Source: Butyrivibrio sp. AE3009 (GTDB lineage Bacteria > Bacillota > Clostridia > Lachnospirales > Lachnospiraceae). Taken from it: DNA of 64,000 nucleotides. This document shows positions 51,851 through 59,780 of the stretch, one piece after another. The notes under the pieces were generated by a model. That model was given only the letters and a program-made list of their open reading frames with translations. It was not told where the DNA came from and searched no databases. How positions within the stretch are numbered: position 1 is the stretch's first letter; each line of letters opens with the position of its first letter. The position numbers and the translations under genes are program-made. The stretch is taken from contig NZ_ATVS01000008.1 in the NCBI RefSeq assembly GCF_000420845.1, positions 1 to 64,000 on the forward strand, in the 5' to 3' direction.

Positions 51851-52783
51851 CTATAGAAAATCAAATGTAAGCTGTCCATCGATCCAGCTCTCCTGCACAG
51901 CCTGATGGATCTCATCCTCCGGCCTTATATTACCTATCAAAAGTGGCGACTTCGGATCATGATTCTTCCTGTTATTGCGCACAGTCTGCTCATCATAATT
52001 GGCATAACAGTATCTGCACATATGAAGACAGGTGTTATACATTCCAATATCGTTTCCAAGGAAACAATCGCAGATAGCCCTGGTATTTTTGTTCTTCGGA
52101 AAAGCCATTGTGTTATGTACTGCTTTTTCAAAGATCTCCTGAGTCATGCAGCCGCTGCAATCAGCTCCGAATTGCTCCAGCTCATTTCCCTCGCCGCAGG
52201 GTCTTAGCGTCATGCCGTGCTCTGCTGCAATCTTAACCATGTTCTCTCCAAGGTAGAGGCGATCTTTCTTCTCTATCGTCTTGGCCTCGGGAAAATTCTT
52301 TTTAACCTTCTGATACAGATCTATAAAGCTGATCACCGCAGTTTCGGTATATCCTTCAAGGGCCTTCGCAATCTCCGCAAACTTTTCAAGATGATATCCT
52401 ACCGTGTACTTCTCATCAAGAAAAATAGGGTCATACCGCCATCCCATGGAATCCACCCCTGCAAATTCCGAGAGCTTCTTAAAGGTCTCTATAACCTGCG
52501 CCGTATCCGGCACATTGGGCTCAATATCCCTTCCAAAGCCCGTTATCGTCACGTACCAATATGTGCCGTAAGGTCTTAGCAGATCAAGATATTTCAGCAT
52601 CGGCTCCGGATTCTTGGAACAGAAACTAAACAGATCCACCACAAATGGATGGAGCACATACTTCGTAACATAGGTCATATTGTAAGGGTTTCGCACATAA
52701 ACGAACCCTTCTCTCAACCTATTCGCAAACCAGTCTGCATAAAATGCCGGTATATCCGTCCTCGACCCGGTCTGAATAATCAT
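51851..52783 (-). CDS. DUF1848 protein with CxxxC/CxxC cluster (radical-SAM-like)
   Basis: The 310-residue protein matches DUF1848. Its N-terminal half resembles the TIM-barrel stretch of radical SAM relatives (GSRTDIPAFYADWFANRL, YVTITGFGRDIEPNVP), and a cysteine cluster CDCFLGNDIGMYNTCLHMCR YCYAN near residue 245 could bind an Fe-S cluster, although the cysteine spacing differs from CxxxCxxC at the N-terminus of canonical enzymes. Function unknown. It is followed by the lipoprotein gene and preceded by the GNAT gene, 15 nt upstream. Confidence 0.85.
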   Translation of the reverse strand: MIIQTGSRTDIPAFYADWFANRLREGFVYVRNPYNMTYVTKYVLHPFVVDLFSFCSKNPEPMLKYLDLLRPYGTYWYVTITGFGRDIEPNVPDTAQVIETFKKLSEFAGVDSMGWRYDPIFLDEKYTVGYHLEKFAEIAKALEGYTETAVISFIDLYQKVKKNFPEAKTIEKKDRLYLGENMVKIAAEHGMTLRPCGEGNELEQFGADCSGCMTQEIFEKAVHNTMAFPKNKNTRAICDCFLGNDIGMYNTCLHMCRYCYANYDEQTVRNNRKNHDPKSPLLIGNIRPEDEIHQAVQESWIDGQLTFDFL

Positions 52784-52798
52784 TTACTTAAGCTCCTA

Positions 52799-53260
52799 TT
52801 ACAGTAATTCCATATTTATCGACTTCTCCGTAAAACCATAATGGCTGTACATCTCGTACGCCGCCTTATTCCTGGCATTCACCTGTAGCTCGATTCCATC
52901 CGCATGCTTCTCTTCCTTAAGCTCTCTGACTTTTTCAAAAAAGAGATGCCCTATTCCCTGCCCTCTGAAGCCTTCATCCACAGCCATACTGTCTATGAAC
53001 ACAACATCTCTCGTCACATGCGCCGGAGTCTCAATATGCCTGTGATCAATGCCCATCGCTCCGACAACTGCTCCATCCATATCCGCAACAAAGAATTTCC
53101 CACCACTGCACATCTCATCAAATATCACTTTGGTAAAAAAATCCTCATTTCGCCTATAAATATCAGGTCTCCATTCCACATGCATTTCCTGCACCTGGCC
53201 CATGATTCTTCTTACGTCTTCAAAATCAGACTCTTTTGCACTTCTTATCACAGTCCCCAT
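52799..53260 (-). CDS. GNAT-family N-acetyltransferase
   Basis: The protein of about 153 residues has the GNAT fold: IRSAKESDFEDVRRIMGQVQ at the N-terminus, the acetyl-CoA-binding DEGFRGQGIGHLFFEKV (R-x-x-G-x-G) near residue 95, and a C-terminal LQVNARNKAAYEMYSHYGF. It acetylates an unknown amine. The start is ATG 53260 behind AGGGG; a TTG three bases upstream is also possible. It lies 15 nt before the DUF1848 gene in a probable operon. A large hairpin element separates it from the alpha-galactosidase. Confidence 0.88.
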   Translation of the reverse strand: MGTVIRSAKESDFEDVRRIMGQVQEMHVEWRPDIYRRNEDFFTKVIFDEMCSGGKFFVADMDGAVVGAMGIDHRHIETPAHVTRDVVFIDSMAVDEGFRGQGIGHLFFEKVRELKEEKHADGIELQVNARNKAAYEMYSHYGFTEKSINMELL

Positions 53261-53394
53261 CAATTACCATTCCCCTAACGCGCATATTTACAAGAATCTT
53301 AGCATTGAAGAACATTCTATTCAAGCGCCTTTTCGGTATTCTTGCAATGATTTTAATCTATAATAATTGCTCTTCTTGCGGCTTCACATATACA

Positions 53395-53583
53395 CCGGCT
53401 CTTCTCAGGCCGCGACGGCTGTGATCAAGACAAAATCTGTCGATTTCGGGGTTGCGGAGTCGAGACCCATGAATCAGGAGCGCCTTATGCACGAGTGATT
53501 CATGTCCGGGGCTTGGCGAAGCGTTTAGCACCGTGAGACAGATTTTGTCATGATCACAGCCGTCGCGGCCCGAGAAGAGCCGG
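53395..53583. repeat. 189-bp hairpin element with 47-bp near-perfect inverted repeat
   Basis: The arm 53395-53441 (begins CCGGCTCTTCTC) is the reverse complement of 53537-53583 with 45 of 47 positions matching. The 95-bp centre holds a second perfect stem, CATGAATCA (53468-53476) / TGATTCATG (53496-53504). It is GC-richer than its surroundings and fills the gap between two genes on the same strand. There is no T run at its exit, so it is not a standard terminator. No open reading frame in it is plausible. Confidence 0.8.
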
Positions 53584-53615
53584 GTCCGGGAAACCACTAT
53601 GATTCAATTATTCGC

Positions 53616-56009
53616 TTACGCTTCCTCGAATACGTAGAGGCGCACATCCTCGGTGCGCATTATGCGGGTGTCTTGGTTGTAGCCGGTACCACTGAAGGAG
53701 GGATTCAGCGCTACTCCATGATTATTGAATGCCGCTCCTGTCGCCGTAACCTTCTGCTCCTCGCTGCTGACATTCACCACTCTGTCAATTATTGTATGCA
53801 GCAGCCCATCCTGCTTCACATGAACCGGAACCATCGTATTAACAAGACTTCCGAACTCCTTGACACTAAGAGGAACCACTCTGTTTCTCATATTGTAGAC
53901 CTTGTCCTCAGCAAGTCCGACAGTCTTTAAGCATCTGTAATCATTGTTGGGCTTGGAATTTCTCTCCACAACAAAGGAAACAGCCTTCTTCTTATCCCTG
54001 CTGACAATGATATATCCATAGTCGGGAAGTCTGTAATAATCTCCGAACTGGAATACCTCTCTCCAATTCTTGTAGAACTCAACCTGCTCTGCAATAACCT
54101 TTTTATCAGACTCTGACAGATCGCAGAGATTGAGCTCATAGCCAAAACAGCCCGCACAGGCAATCTCATACCTGGTCTCAAGGGGCGAATTGTTAAGTGT
54201 CTGATGATTAGGGCACGCAGAAACATGTGCTCCCACAGTGCTGGCGGGATATCCGTAGCTGTAGCCTCTCTGGATATCAAGTCTGCACATGGCATCCGTA
54301 TCATCGGATCCCCAGATCTGAGGGAAATAGCACAGTATTCCAAGATCAAATCTGTTACCACCTGCAGAGCAGCCCTCGAACAGAATATCCGGGAAGCTCT
54401 GGGTCAGCTCCTTCATAATGCGATACAGTCCCAGATAATATCTGTGCATGAACTCGCCCTGTCTTCTCTCACCAAGGCTTGCTGAAAATCTGTCGGAAAA
54501 GATCCTGTTCATATCCCACTTAACGTAGGAAACCTTACCTGCAGAAAATACCCTCTTCATGGACTCTATAACATAGTCCTGAACCTCTGTCCTTGTAAGG
54601 TCAAGGTTCATCTGGTTTCTTCCCTTGGAATGGGGCTTACCCGGAATCTGTACAGCCCAGTCCGGATGCGCTCTGTAAAGGTCAGAATCCTCATTTACCA
54701 TCTCAGGCTCTACCCAGATACCGAACATCATTCCAAGATTCGTTATCTTATCTGCAAGCTCCTGAATTCCTCCGGGGAGCTTCTTCTTATTCTCGTACCA
54801 GTCGCCAAGTGATCTCTTATCATCGTTTCTTACGCCGAACCAGCCATCGTCCATGACAAAAAGCTCGATTCCGCACTTCTTAGCCTCTTTTGCAAGAGCC
54901 ACAAGTGACCCCTGGGTAAAGTTAAAATACGCGGCCTCCCAGCTGTTAATAAGAATCGGTCTCTCCTTGTCGCGCCAGGTTCCTCTTACCACATGCTTTC
55001 TTACGAACTCATGCATGTTGATGCTCATGGCATTCATGCCCCTGCCGGAAAAGGTCATCACCGCCTCCGGAGTCTCGAAGCTATCCCCGGGGCCAAGAAG
55101 CCAGGAGAAGCTGTTAGGCTGAATACCGCATACAAACCTGCTCATATTTACGCCGTTGGAAGAAAGAGCTTCGTAGTGATCTCCGCTGTAGATAAGGTTA
55201 AATCCATAGCACTCACCGTGCTCATCATCCGCATCGATATCACTTACAATAACAAAAGGATTGGATCTTGATCCTGACTCTCCGGCATTAAGCTCCTCGC
55301 ATACAACCTTGCCGCCTGTGCAGACAGATTCGTGCTTGCCCATCTCATTGGCCCATCTTCCATGGAAGGAAGTCATTTTATAAGCGGGACGGTTAAAGTC
55401 GATCTGGGTGCTGAGGAGTCTGTCGATCACCACCGCTTTGTCGCTGTCGTTATATACGATCGCACTTCTGGTGATCACATCGATGCTCTCAAACACCGAA
55501 TAGATCAGCATCAGCCGCACATTGTACTGTTTATCCTTAATTACGATAAAAAGCTGCTCATCCGCCTCATAGGAAGAAGGAAGAGTCTCCAGCATTGCCT
55601 TACCTTTTTTTACCTCGAAATTCTCAAAGGTAAAGTCCACAGTCTTGGAGCCGTCTGCATAGGTAAGCTCAACGAAAGGCTCTCTGATATCGCCTTTACC
55701 AAAGGAAGACATCTCGAGATTAAGCTGCTCCAGGAATACACCACTGAACTCATCAGAGTACACATTCATGTTTCCGCCGCCAAAGAAGTGCTTGGGGGCA
55801 ACAGCATCAGCTACTTTCTCGATGCCCTCCTTGCCAAGCTCTGTTACTTCCTCACACTTGCCGCTCTCCATGGCTTTTTTTACTCTCTCCTTGGAAAAAA
55901 GAGATCCACCGTAATGGATATGCTCCAAGTGCCCCGAATCCAGCTTTCTGAACATATATGAAGTGCCGGCTGTCTGAAGTAAAAATAAATGTCCGTCTGC
56001 GTAGATCAT
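53616..56009 (-). CDS. Alpha-galactosidase (GH36)
   Basis: The 797-residue glycosidase releases terminal alpha-galactose from raffinose-type sugars or galactomannan. Family GH36 motifs are clear: FVMDDGWFG, WVEPEMVNEDSDLY, the nucleophile in YVKWDMNRIFSD, and the acid/base in IWGSDDTDAMCRL. No signal peptide is present, so it acts in the cytoplasm on imported oligosaccharides; length is slightly above the usual 730. It lies 15 nt behind a TetR-type gene and is probably controlled by it (see the 22-bp palindrome). The 189-bp hairpin element follows its stop. Confidence 0.94.
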   Translation of the reverse strand: MIYADGHLFLLQTAGTSYMFRKLDSGHLEHIHYGGSLFSKERVKKAMESGKCEEVTELGKEGIEKVADAVAPKHFFGGGNMNVYSDEFSGVFLEQLNLEMSSFGKGDIREPFVELTYADGSKTVDFTFENFEVKKGKAMLETLPSSYEADEQLFIVIKDKQYNVRLMLIYSVFESIDVITRSAIVYNDSDKAVVIDRLLSTQIDFNRPAYKMTSFHGRWANEMGKHESVCTGGKVVCEELNAGESGSRSNPFVIVSDIDADDEHGECYGFNLIYSGDHYEALSSNGVNMSRFVCGIQPNSFSWLLGPGDSFETPEAVMTFSGRGMNAMSINMHEFVRKHVVRGTWRDKERPILINSWEAAYFNFTQGSLVALAKEAKKCGIELFVMDDGWFGVRNDDKRSLGDWYENKKKLPGGIQELADKITNLGMMFGIWVEPEMVNEDSDLYRAHPDWAVQIPGKPHSKGRNQMNLDLTRTEVQDYVIESMKRVFSAGKVSYVKWDMNRIFSDRFSASLGERRQGEFMHRYYLGLYRIMKELTQSFPDILFEGCSAGGNRFDLGILCYFPQIWGSDDTDAMCRLDIQRGYSYGYPASTVGAHVSACPNHQTLNNSPLETRYEIACAGCFGYELNLCDLSESDKKVIAEQVEFYKNWREVFQFGDYYRLPDYGYIIVSRDKKKAVSFVVERNSKPNNDYRCLKTVGLAEDKVYNMRNRVVPLSVKEFGSLVNTMVPVHVKQDGLLHTIIDRVVNVSSEEQKVTATGAAFNNHGVALNPSFSGTGYNQDTRIMRTEDVRLYVFEEA

Positions 56010-56024
56010 TGACTACCCTCCCTG

Positions 56025-56588
56025 TTACTTAACTCTAAGTCCGTTGATAACGATATCGATCATCTCATTAAGAGCCTCTTCATAGCTAAGATTCGTGTCT
56101 GAAAGATCCTCAGAACTAAGGAATCTCTCGATGGCTCCCTCAATCATCAGCTTCACAATTCCAAGAGGTACCTTTCTGATAAGGCCCTGCTCCATTGCCT
56201 TGACCAGGAGCTTATCCGTCTCCTCCCAGTCTGTCTCAATCCTGTGTGCTACCTTCTGGTAAACAAGAGGATACTTCTCCTTGAGCTGATATACTCTTCT
56301 GAAATCGATATTCTTATAATTATCGGGAAGGCAGACAATCAGTTTGGAGATTTTCTCCACAAGATCAAGACTGTCGTCCGCAAGAACCTCTGCTTCCTTT
56401 CTCTTGATAGCAGAGAATCCGTAATCTACTGTGGCAAAAAAGAGTTCATTCTTATCCTCAAACTCTTTATAGATGGTCTTCTTGCTGATATGAAGCTCCT
56501 TGGAAATATCGTCCATTGTAAACTTCATACCCTTTTTGTTGAACTGGTTTATAACGGAATCCATTATCATCTGTCTGATTTCATTCAC
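56025..56588 (-). CDS. TetR-family regulator of the alpha-galactosidase operon
   Basis: The 187-residue protein has a TetR-type HTH (residues about 5-45: MKFTMDDISKELHISKKTIYKEFEDK) and a helical C-terminal half. GTG 56588 is chosen because GGAGGG lies 9 nt before it; a longer frame to ATG 56627 would read through the operator palindrome. It precedes the alpha-galactosidase gene by 15 nt. A 22-bp palindrome 28 bp upstream of its start fits autoregulation. Confidence 0.85.
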   Translation of the reverse strand: MNEIRQMIMDSVINQFNKKGMKFTMDDISKELHISKKTIYKEFEDKNELFFATVDYGFSAIKRKEAEVLADDSLDLVEKISKLIVCLPDNYKNIDFRRVYQLKEKYPLVYQKVAHRIETDWEETDKLLVKAMEQGLIRKVPLGIVKLMIEGAIERFLSSEDLSDTNLSYEEALNEMIDIVINGLRVK

Positions 56589-56615
56589 TACTTGTAACCC
56601 TCCTATAGATGTACG

Positions 56616-56637
56616 GGGACACGCCAAGGCATGTCCC
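56616..56637. promoter_or_regulatory. 22-bp palindrome, probable TetR operator
   Basis: GGGACACGCC (56616-56625) is mirrored by GGCATGTCCC (56628-56637) around a 2-bp centre: GGGACA-N-GCC/GGC-N-TGTCCC with one mismatch per arm. It sits 27 bp before the GTG of the TetR gene and 19 bp behind the peptidase stop. Size and place match TetR operators. Confidence 0.5.
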
Positions 56638-56655
56638 GCGAATTAAATACCCCAA

Positions 56656-58095
56656 TTAGGCAAGAACTGCCTTTAAATACTCCCATACATTCTTTGTTGA
56701 AGCCACAGAAAGCTTCTCCTTGGCTGAGTGGATATCCTGCATGTCAGGTCCGATGGAGATGCAGTCAAGGTCATCAATCTTCTCACTTAAAAGACCGCAC
56801 TCAAGACCTGCGTGGATTGCCATAACCTGAGGTTTTTTGCCGTACATTTTCTCGTAAACGGATACCATATGGTCTCTAAGCTCTGACTCCTGTCTGAACT
56901 TCCATCCGGGATACTCTCCGCTGATCTCGTAGCTTCCGCCAAATACTGTGGTGATGGAAGTAACCTTCCTCATAAGTGCCTTCTTGGAAGAACCTACGCT
57001 GCTTCTTACTGACTGATCGATTGTAACCTTCTCCTCATCACACTTGATGATTCCAAGGTTAAGTGATGTCTCCACAAGTCCCTCGACAGAAGAACTCATA
57101 GCCTGTACTCCGTCAGGCATTGCACAGATTGCGGTAAGAACCTTTTTGGTGTCCTGGGGAGTAACTGCGCTCTGCTCCGCTGACTCAGCGACTTCGGATA
57201 CTGCGATATCAAGGCCGGGATCCTTCACCTCAAGCTCACCCTGCACGTCCTTAAGGGTAACTCCTACGCTCTTAACAAAAGCATCAACGTCTTCTGCATT
57301 CACAAGAACAAGAGCTGTAGCTGTGGAAGGAATAGCATTATCGGCAACACCGCCTTCGATAGTAACAAGCCTTACGTCTACATCATCCAGCGCCTCCAAA
57401 AGAGTTCTTGCAAGAATAATATTCGCATTACCTCTTCCGCACTTGATCATCTCTCCTGAGTGTCCGCCCTGAAGTCCGGAAATATCTACCTTGAGAAGAT
57501 TACCAACAAAGCTCTCTCTCTTAAGAGGGAACTGGGAATAGATCCTTGCGCCGCCTGCGCAGCTAACGATAAATGCTCCCTCTTCCTCGTTGTCGATGTT
57601 GATGAGCTGCTTGCCCTTAAGATCTGAAAGGTCAATTGCTGCTGCTCCGAACATACCTGTCTCTTCATTGGTTGTTATTACAACCTCCAGCGGAGGATGA
57701 GGAATGTCCTTGGAATCAAGAAGTGCAAGACAGTATGCAACCGCAATTCCGTCGTCGCCGCCAAGGCTGGTTCCCTCTGCCCATACGAACTCACCGTCTG
57801 TGGCAGTGCGAAGACCCTCAGTCTTCATATCAATGTCACAGTCATCATTCTTAACCGCAACCATATCCATATGGCCCTGAAGAATAACAGGCGCCTTGTC
57901 CTCGTAGCCTGCGCTTCCGGGAGCCTTGATTATTACATTGAGTTCGTCGTCGCGGCGTACCTCAAGACCTCTCTCCTTTGCAAAAGAAACAAGATAATCA
58001 CTGATCTTCTGAAGATTCCCGGAGCCATGCGGAATCCTGCAGATCTCCTCGAAGAAATGAAATACTTCCCTGGGCTCTAAATTCTCAAATGCCAT
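56656..58095 (-). CDS. pepD: Aminoacyl-histidine dipeptidase / peptidase D (M20)
   Basis: The 479-residue M20 peptidase hydrolyses Xaa-His and other dipeptides in the cytoplasm. Zinc-binding and catalytic motifs are in place: VILQGHMDMVAVK (His and Asp), SLGGDDGIAVAYCLAL, TTNEETGMFGA (catalytic Glu) and the INIDNEEEG stretch, and the dimerisation/lid domain of about residues 200-300. Length fits PepD rather than PepT. It stands alone; a terminator of the ribosomal operon lies upstream. Its start is ATG 58095. Confidence 0.93.
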   Translation of the reverse strand: MAFENLEPREVFHFFEEICRIPHGSGNLQKISDYLVSFAKERGLEVRRDDELNVIIKAPGSAGYEDKAPVILQGHMDMVAVKNDDCDIDMKTEGLRTATDGEFVWAEGTSLGGDDGIAVAYCLALLDSKDIPHPPLEVVITTNEETGMFGAAAIDLSDLKGKQLINIDNEEEGAFIVSCAGGARIYSQFPLKRESFVGNLLKVDISGLQGGHSGEMIKCGRGNANIILARTLLEALDDVDVRLVTIEGGVADNAIPSTATALVLVNAEDVDAFVKSVGVTLKDVQGELEVKDPGLDIAVSEVAESAEQSAVTPQDTKKVLTAICAMPDGVQAMSSSVEGLVETSLNLGIIKCDEEKVTIDQSVRSSVGSSKKALMRKVTSITTVFGGSYEISGEYPGWKFRQESELRDHMVSVYEKMYGKKPQVMAIHAGLECGLLSEKIDDLDCISIGPDMQDIHSAKEKLSVASTKNVWEYLKAVLA

Positions 58096-58142
58096 AATTA
58101 TTCCTCACTTTGTATTTATGTTAATTTTTGTAAAATTCCACT

Positions 58143-58175
58143 AAAAATGGAGTATCGAAGGACTCGATACTCCAT
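58143..58175 (-). terminator. Intrinsic terminator of the infC-rpmI-rplT operon
   Basis: On the minus strand a perfect 12-bp stem ATGGAGTATCGA / TCGATACTCCAT with a 5-nt loop is followed by TTTTT. It lies 64 nt behind the rplT stop. Confidence 0.9.
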
Positions 58176-58239
58176 AATAATACTCTAAAAAAACTATTTA
58201 ATCAATGAAAGTTTCCCAAATAAAACTTGTAATTTTCGA

Positions 58240-58596
58240 TTAAGCAATTTTCTCTTTTGCAAGCTCTGCAAGTGTCTTGAATCCATCAGGATCGTTAACT
58301 GCAAGCTCAGCAAGCATCTTTCTGTTGATGTCTACGCCTGCAAGCTTAAGACCATGCATCATGTTGCTGTATGAAAGACCATTGATTCTAGCTGCAGCAT
58401 TGATACGTGTGATCCAGAGAGATCTCATATCTCTCTTCTTCTGCTTACGTCCAGCAAATGCTGAAGTAAGTGCTCTCATAACTGACTGCTTAGCTACTCT
58501 GTACTGCTTGGATCTTGCTCCTCTGTAGCCCTTTGCAAGCTTTAATACTCTTTTATGCTTCTTCTTGGCATTTAATGCGCCTTTAACTCTTGCCAT
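58240..58596 (-). CDS. rplT: 50S ribosomal protein L20
   Basis: The 118-residue protein is a full-length L20 ([20 protein letters not shown] start, [20 protein letters not shown] core), essential for 23S rRNA assembly. In Firmicutes L20 also binds the leader of its own operon and promotes termination there; a matching leader is present at 59455-59651. It is the last gene of infC-rpmI-rplT and is closed by a strong terminator. Confidence 0.98.
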   Translation of the reverse strand: MARVKGALNAKKKHKRVLKLAKGYRGARSKQYRVAKQSVMRALTSAFAGRKQKKRDMRSLWITRINAAARINGLSYSNMMHGLKLAGVDINRKMLAELAVNDPDGFKTLAELAKEKIA

Positions 58597-58659
58597 CTTA
58601 AATTCCTCCTAAAATTCTAATAAACTAAACCGGAAATACATCTTCTATAACGCTGAGAA

Positions 58660-58860
58660 TTAAGCGTAAGGAAGGATGCTCTTCATTGTCTTTACATTTG
58701 TAGCGTCAACAAGTCCGGCATGTCTGAGATTTCTCTTTCTCTTTGTGGACTTCTTTGTTAAGATGTGGCGCTTATACGCTTTGTTTCTCATGAGCTTGCC
58801 AGTTCCTGTAACCTTGAATCTCTTGGCAGCAGCTCTCTTTGTCTTCATCTTTTGCTGCAT
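58660..58860 (-). CDS. rpmI: 50S ribosomal protein L35
   Basis: The 66-residue basic protein is L35, with [20 protein letters not shown] and a C-terminal [20 protein letters not shown]. It occurs between infC and rplT as in most Firmicutes. AGGAGG precedes ATG 58860. Confidence 0.98.
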   Translation of the reverse strand: MQQKMKTKRAAAKRFKVTGTGKLMRNKAYKRHILTKKSTKRKRNLRHAGLVDATNVKTMKSILPYA

Positions 58861-58944
58861 AACTAAATCCTCCTAATTCTTCACTTAAGTCTTATGATAG
58901 ATAAATATCATAGATTTATCTTTAACCAGGTATGTGGCTAAAAA

Positions 58945-59454
58945 TCAATTCTTCTTCTCGGTAAGGAACATGGTCATACTACGTCCCTCAACCTTGGGCT
59001 GTTTCTCAACAACCGCTACATCTGCCAGGGCCTCTGCAAAGTCAGTAAGAATGTGAACGCTGGCACCCATATGAGCCATCTCTCTTCCGCGGAAACGAAG
59101 AGTGATCTTAACTCTGTTTCCTTTCTCAAGGAACTTCTTGGCTGCATTGACCTTGGTATTAAGGTCATTGGTGTCGATGTTGGGAGAAAGTCTGATCTCC
59201 TTGATCTCAACAGTCTTCTGTTTCTTTCTTGCTTCCTTCTCCTTGCGAAGCTGCTCATACTTGAACTTACCGTAATCAACAACTCTGCAAACAGGTGGCT
59301 TGGCTGTGGGAGCGATCATTACAAGATCAACACCCTCATCGTCAGCGATCTTCCTTGCATCCTGGATTGACATAACACCCAGCTGATCCCCTTCGATACC
59401 AATTACACGTACTTCCTTAGCTCTGATCTGGTCATTAATAAATAACTCGCTAAT
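58945..59454 (-). CDS. infC: Translation initiation factor IF-3 (AUU start)
   Basis: IF-3 keeps the ribosomal subunits apart and checks start codons. The 169-residue product has both halves: N-terminal SELFINDQIRAKEVRVIG and C-terminal KEIRLSPNIDTNDLNTKVNA with GREMAHMGASV. I place the start at ATT (59454), because CGGAGG lies 8 nt before it and the protein then begins exactly at the family N-terminus; a frame starting from ATG 59496 would run back through the terminator hairpin. AUU starts on infC are a known autoregulatory device. A promoter and attenuator leader precede it. Confidence 0.93.
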   Translation of the reverse strand: MSELFINDQIRAKEVRVIGIEGDQLGVMSIQDARKIADDEGVDLVMIAPTAKPPVCRVVDYGKFKYEQLRKEKEARKKQKTVEIKEIRLSPNIDTNDLNTKVNAAKKFLEKGNRVKITLRFRGREMAHMGASVHILTDFAEALADVAVVEKQPKVEGRSMTMFLTEKKN

Positions 59455-59471
59455 GGCTTTATCCTCCGATA

Positions 59472-59505
59472 AAATAAAAAAAGTGGATACTCGCATGTAT
59501 CCACT
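59472..59505 (-). terminator. Attenuator terminator in the infC leader
   Basis: On the minus strand AGTGGATAC / GTATCCACT form a perfect 9-bp stem with a 6-nt loop followed by seven T, just before the infC ribosome binding site. A second GTATCCACT segment (complement of 59587-59595) upstream in the leader can pair with the terminator 5' arm instead, giving an antiterminator. Confidence 0.85.
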
Positions 59506-59615
59506 GAAAATCTAAGTCAATCAATTCTCATGATCTGAGAAGATTTGAAAAGATATTAACCACTACTGGCGAAGCCGCAGGGTGAGAGTGGATACTCTGC
59601 TTTGTTTTCAAATAC
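59506..59615 (-). ncRNA. L20-type leader of infC-rpmI-rplT (antiterminator part)
   Basis: The leader between the promoter and the terminator carries GTATCCACT (complement of 59587-59595), a GCGGCTTCGCC hairpin and an AGAAG-rich stretch. The alternative pairing with the terminator arm and the operon content fit the L20 leader family, where L20 binding selects the terminator. Exact family membership needs a covariance search. Confidence 0.7.
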
Positions 59616-59621
59616 TGAGAT

Positions 59622-59651
59622 AATATAACACAGATAAATATATGTTGTCAA
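59622..59651 (-). promoter_or_regulatory. Promoter of the infC operon
   Basis: TTGACA (59646-59651) and TTATAT (59623-59628, spacer 17) or TATATT (59622-59627, spacer 18) on the minus strand. The leader to the infC start is about 160 nt. Confidence 0.8.
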
Positions 59652-59780
59652 CACCAAACTTAAAATTTTTTACTAACTAAAGGTTAATGTTATTTCGCTA
59701 AAATCTCGCTTAAAATTTAGGCAGTGGCGCTTCTTGTATTGCCATTATAACAAATTTTCTTATAGGAAAGGTGGGATTTT

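Noticed and set aside
53395-53583. Retron-type msr/msd RNA
   Set aside because: No reverse transcriptase gene is nearby and the branching pattern expected for a retron was not recognised; the element is kept as an unassigned inverted repeat.
53358-53597. A 79-codon minus-strand frame within the hairpin element
   Set aside because: It spans both arms of the inverted repeat, lacks a ribosome binding site and has no coding character.
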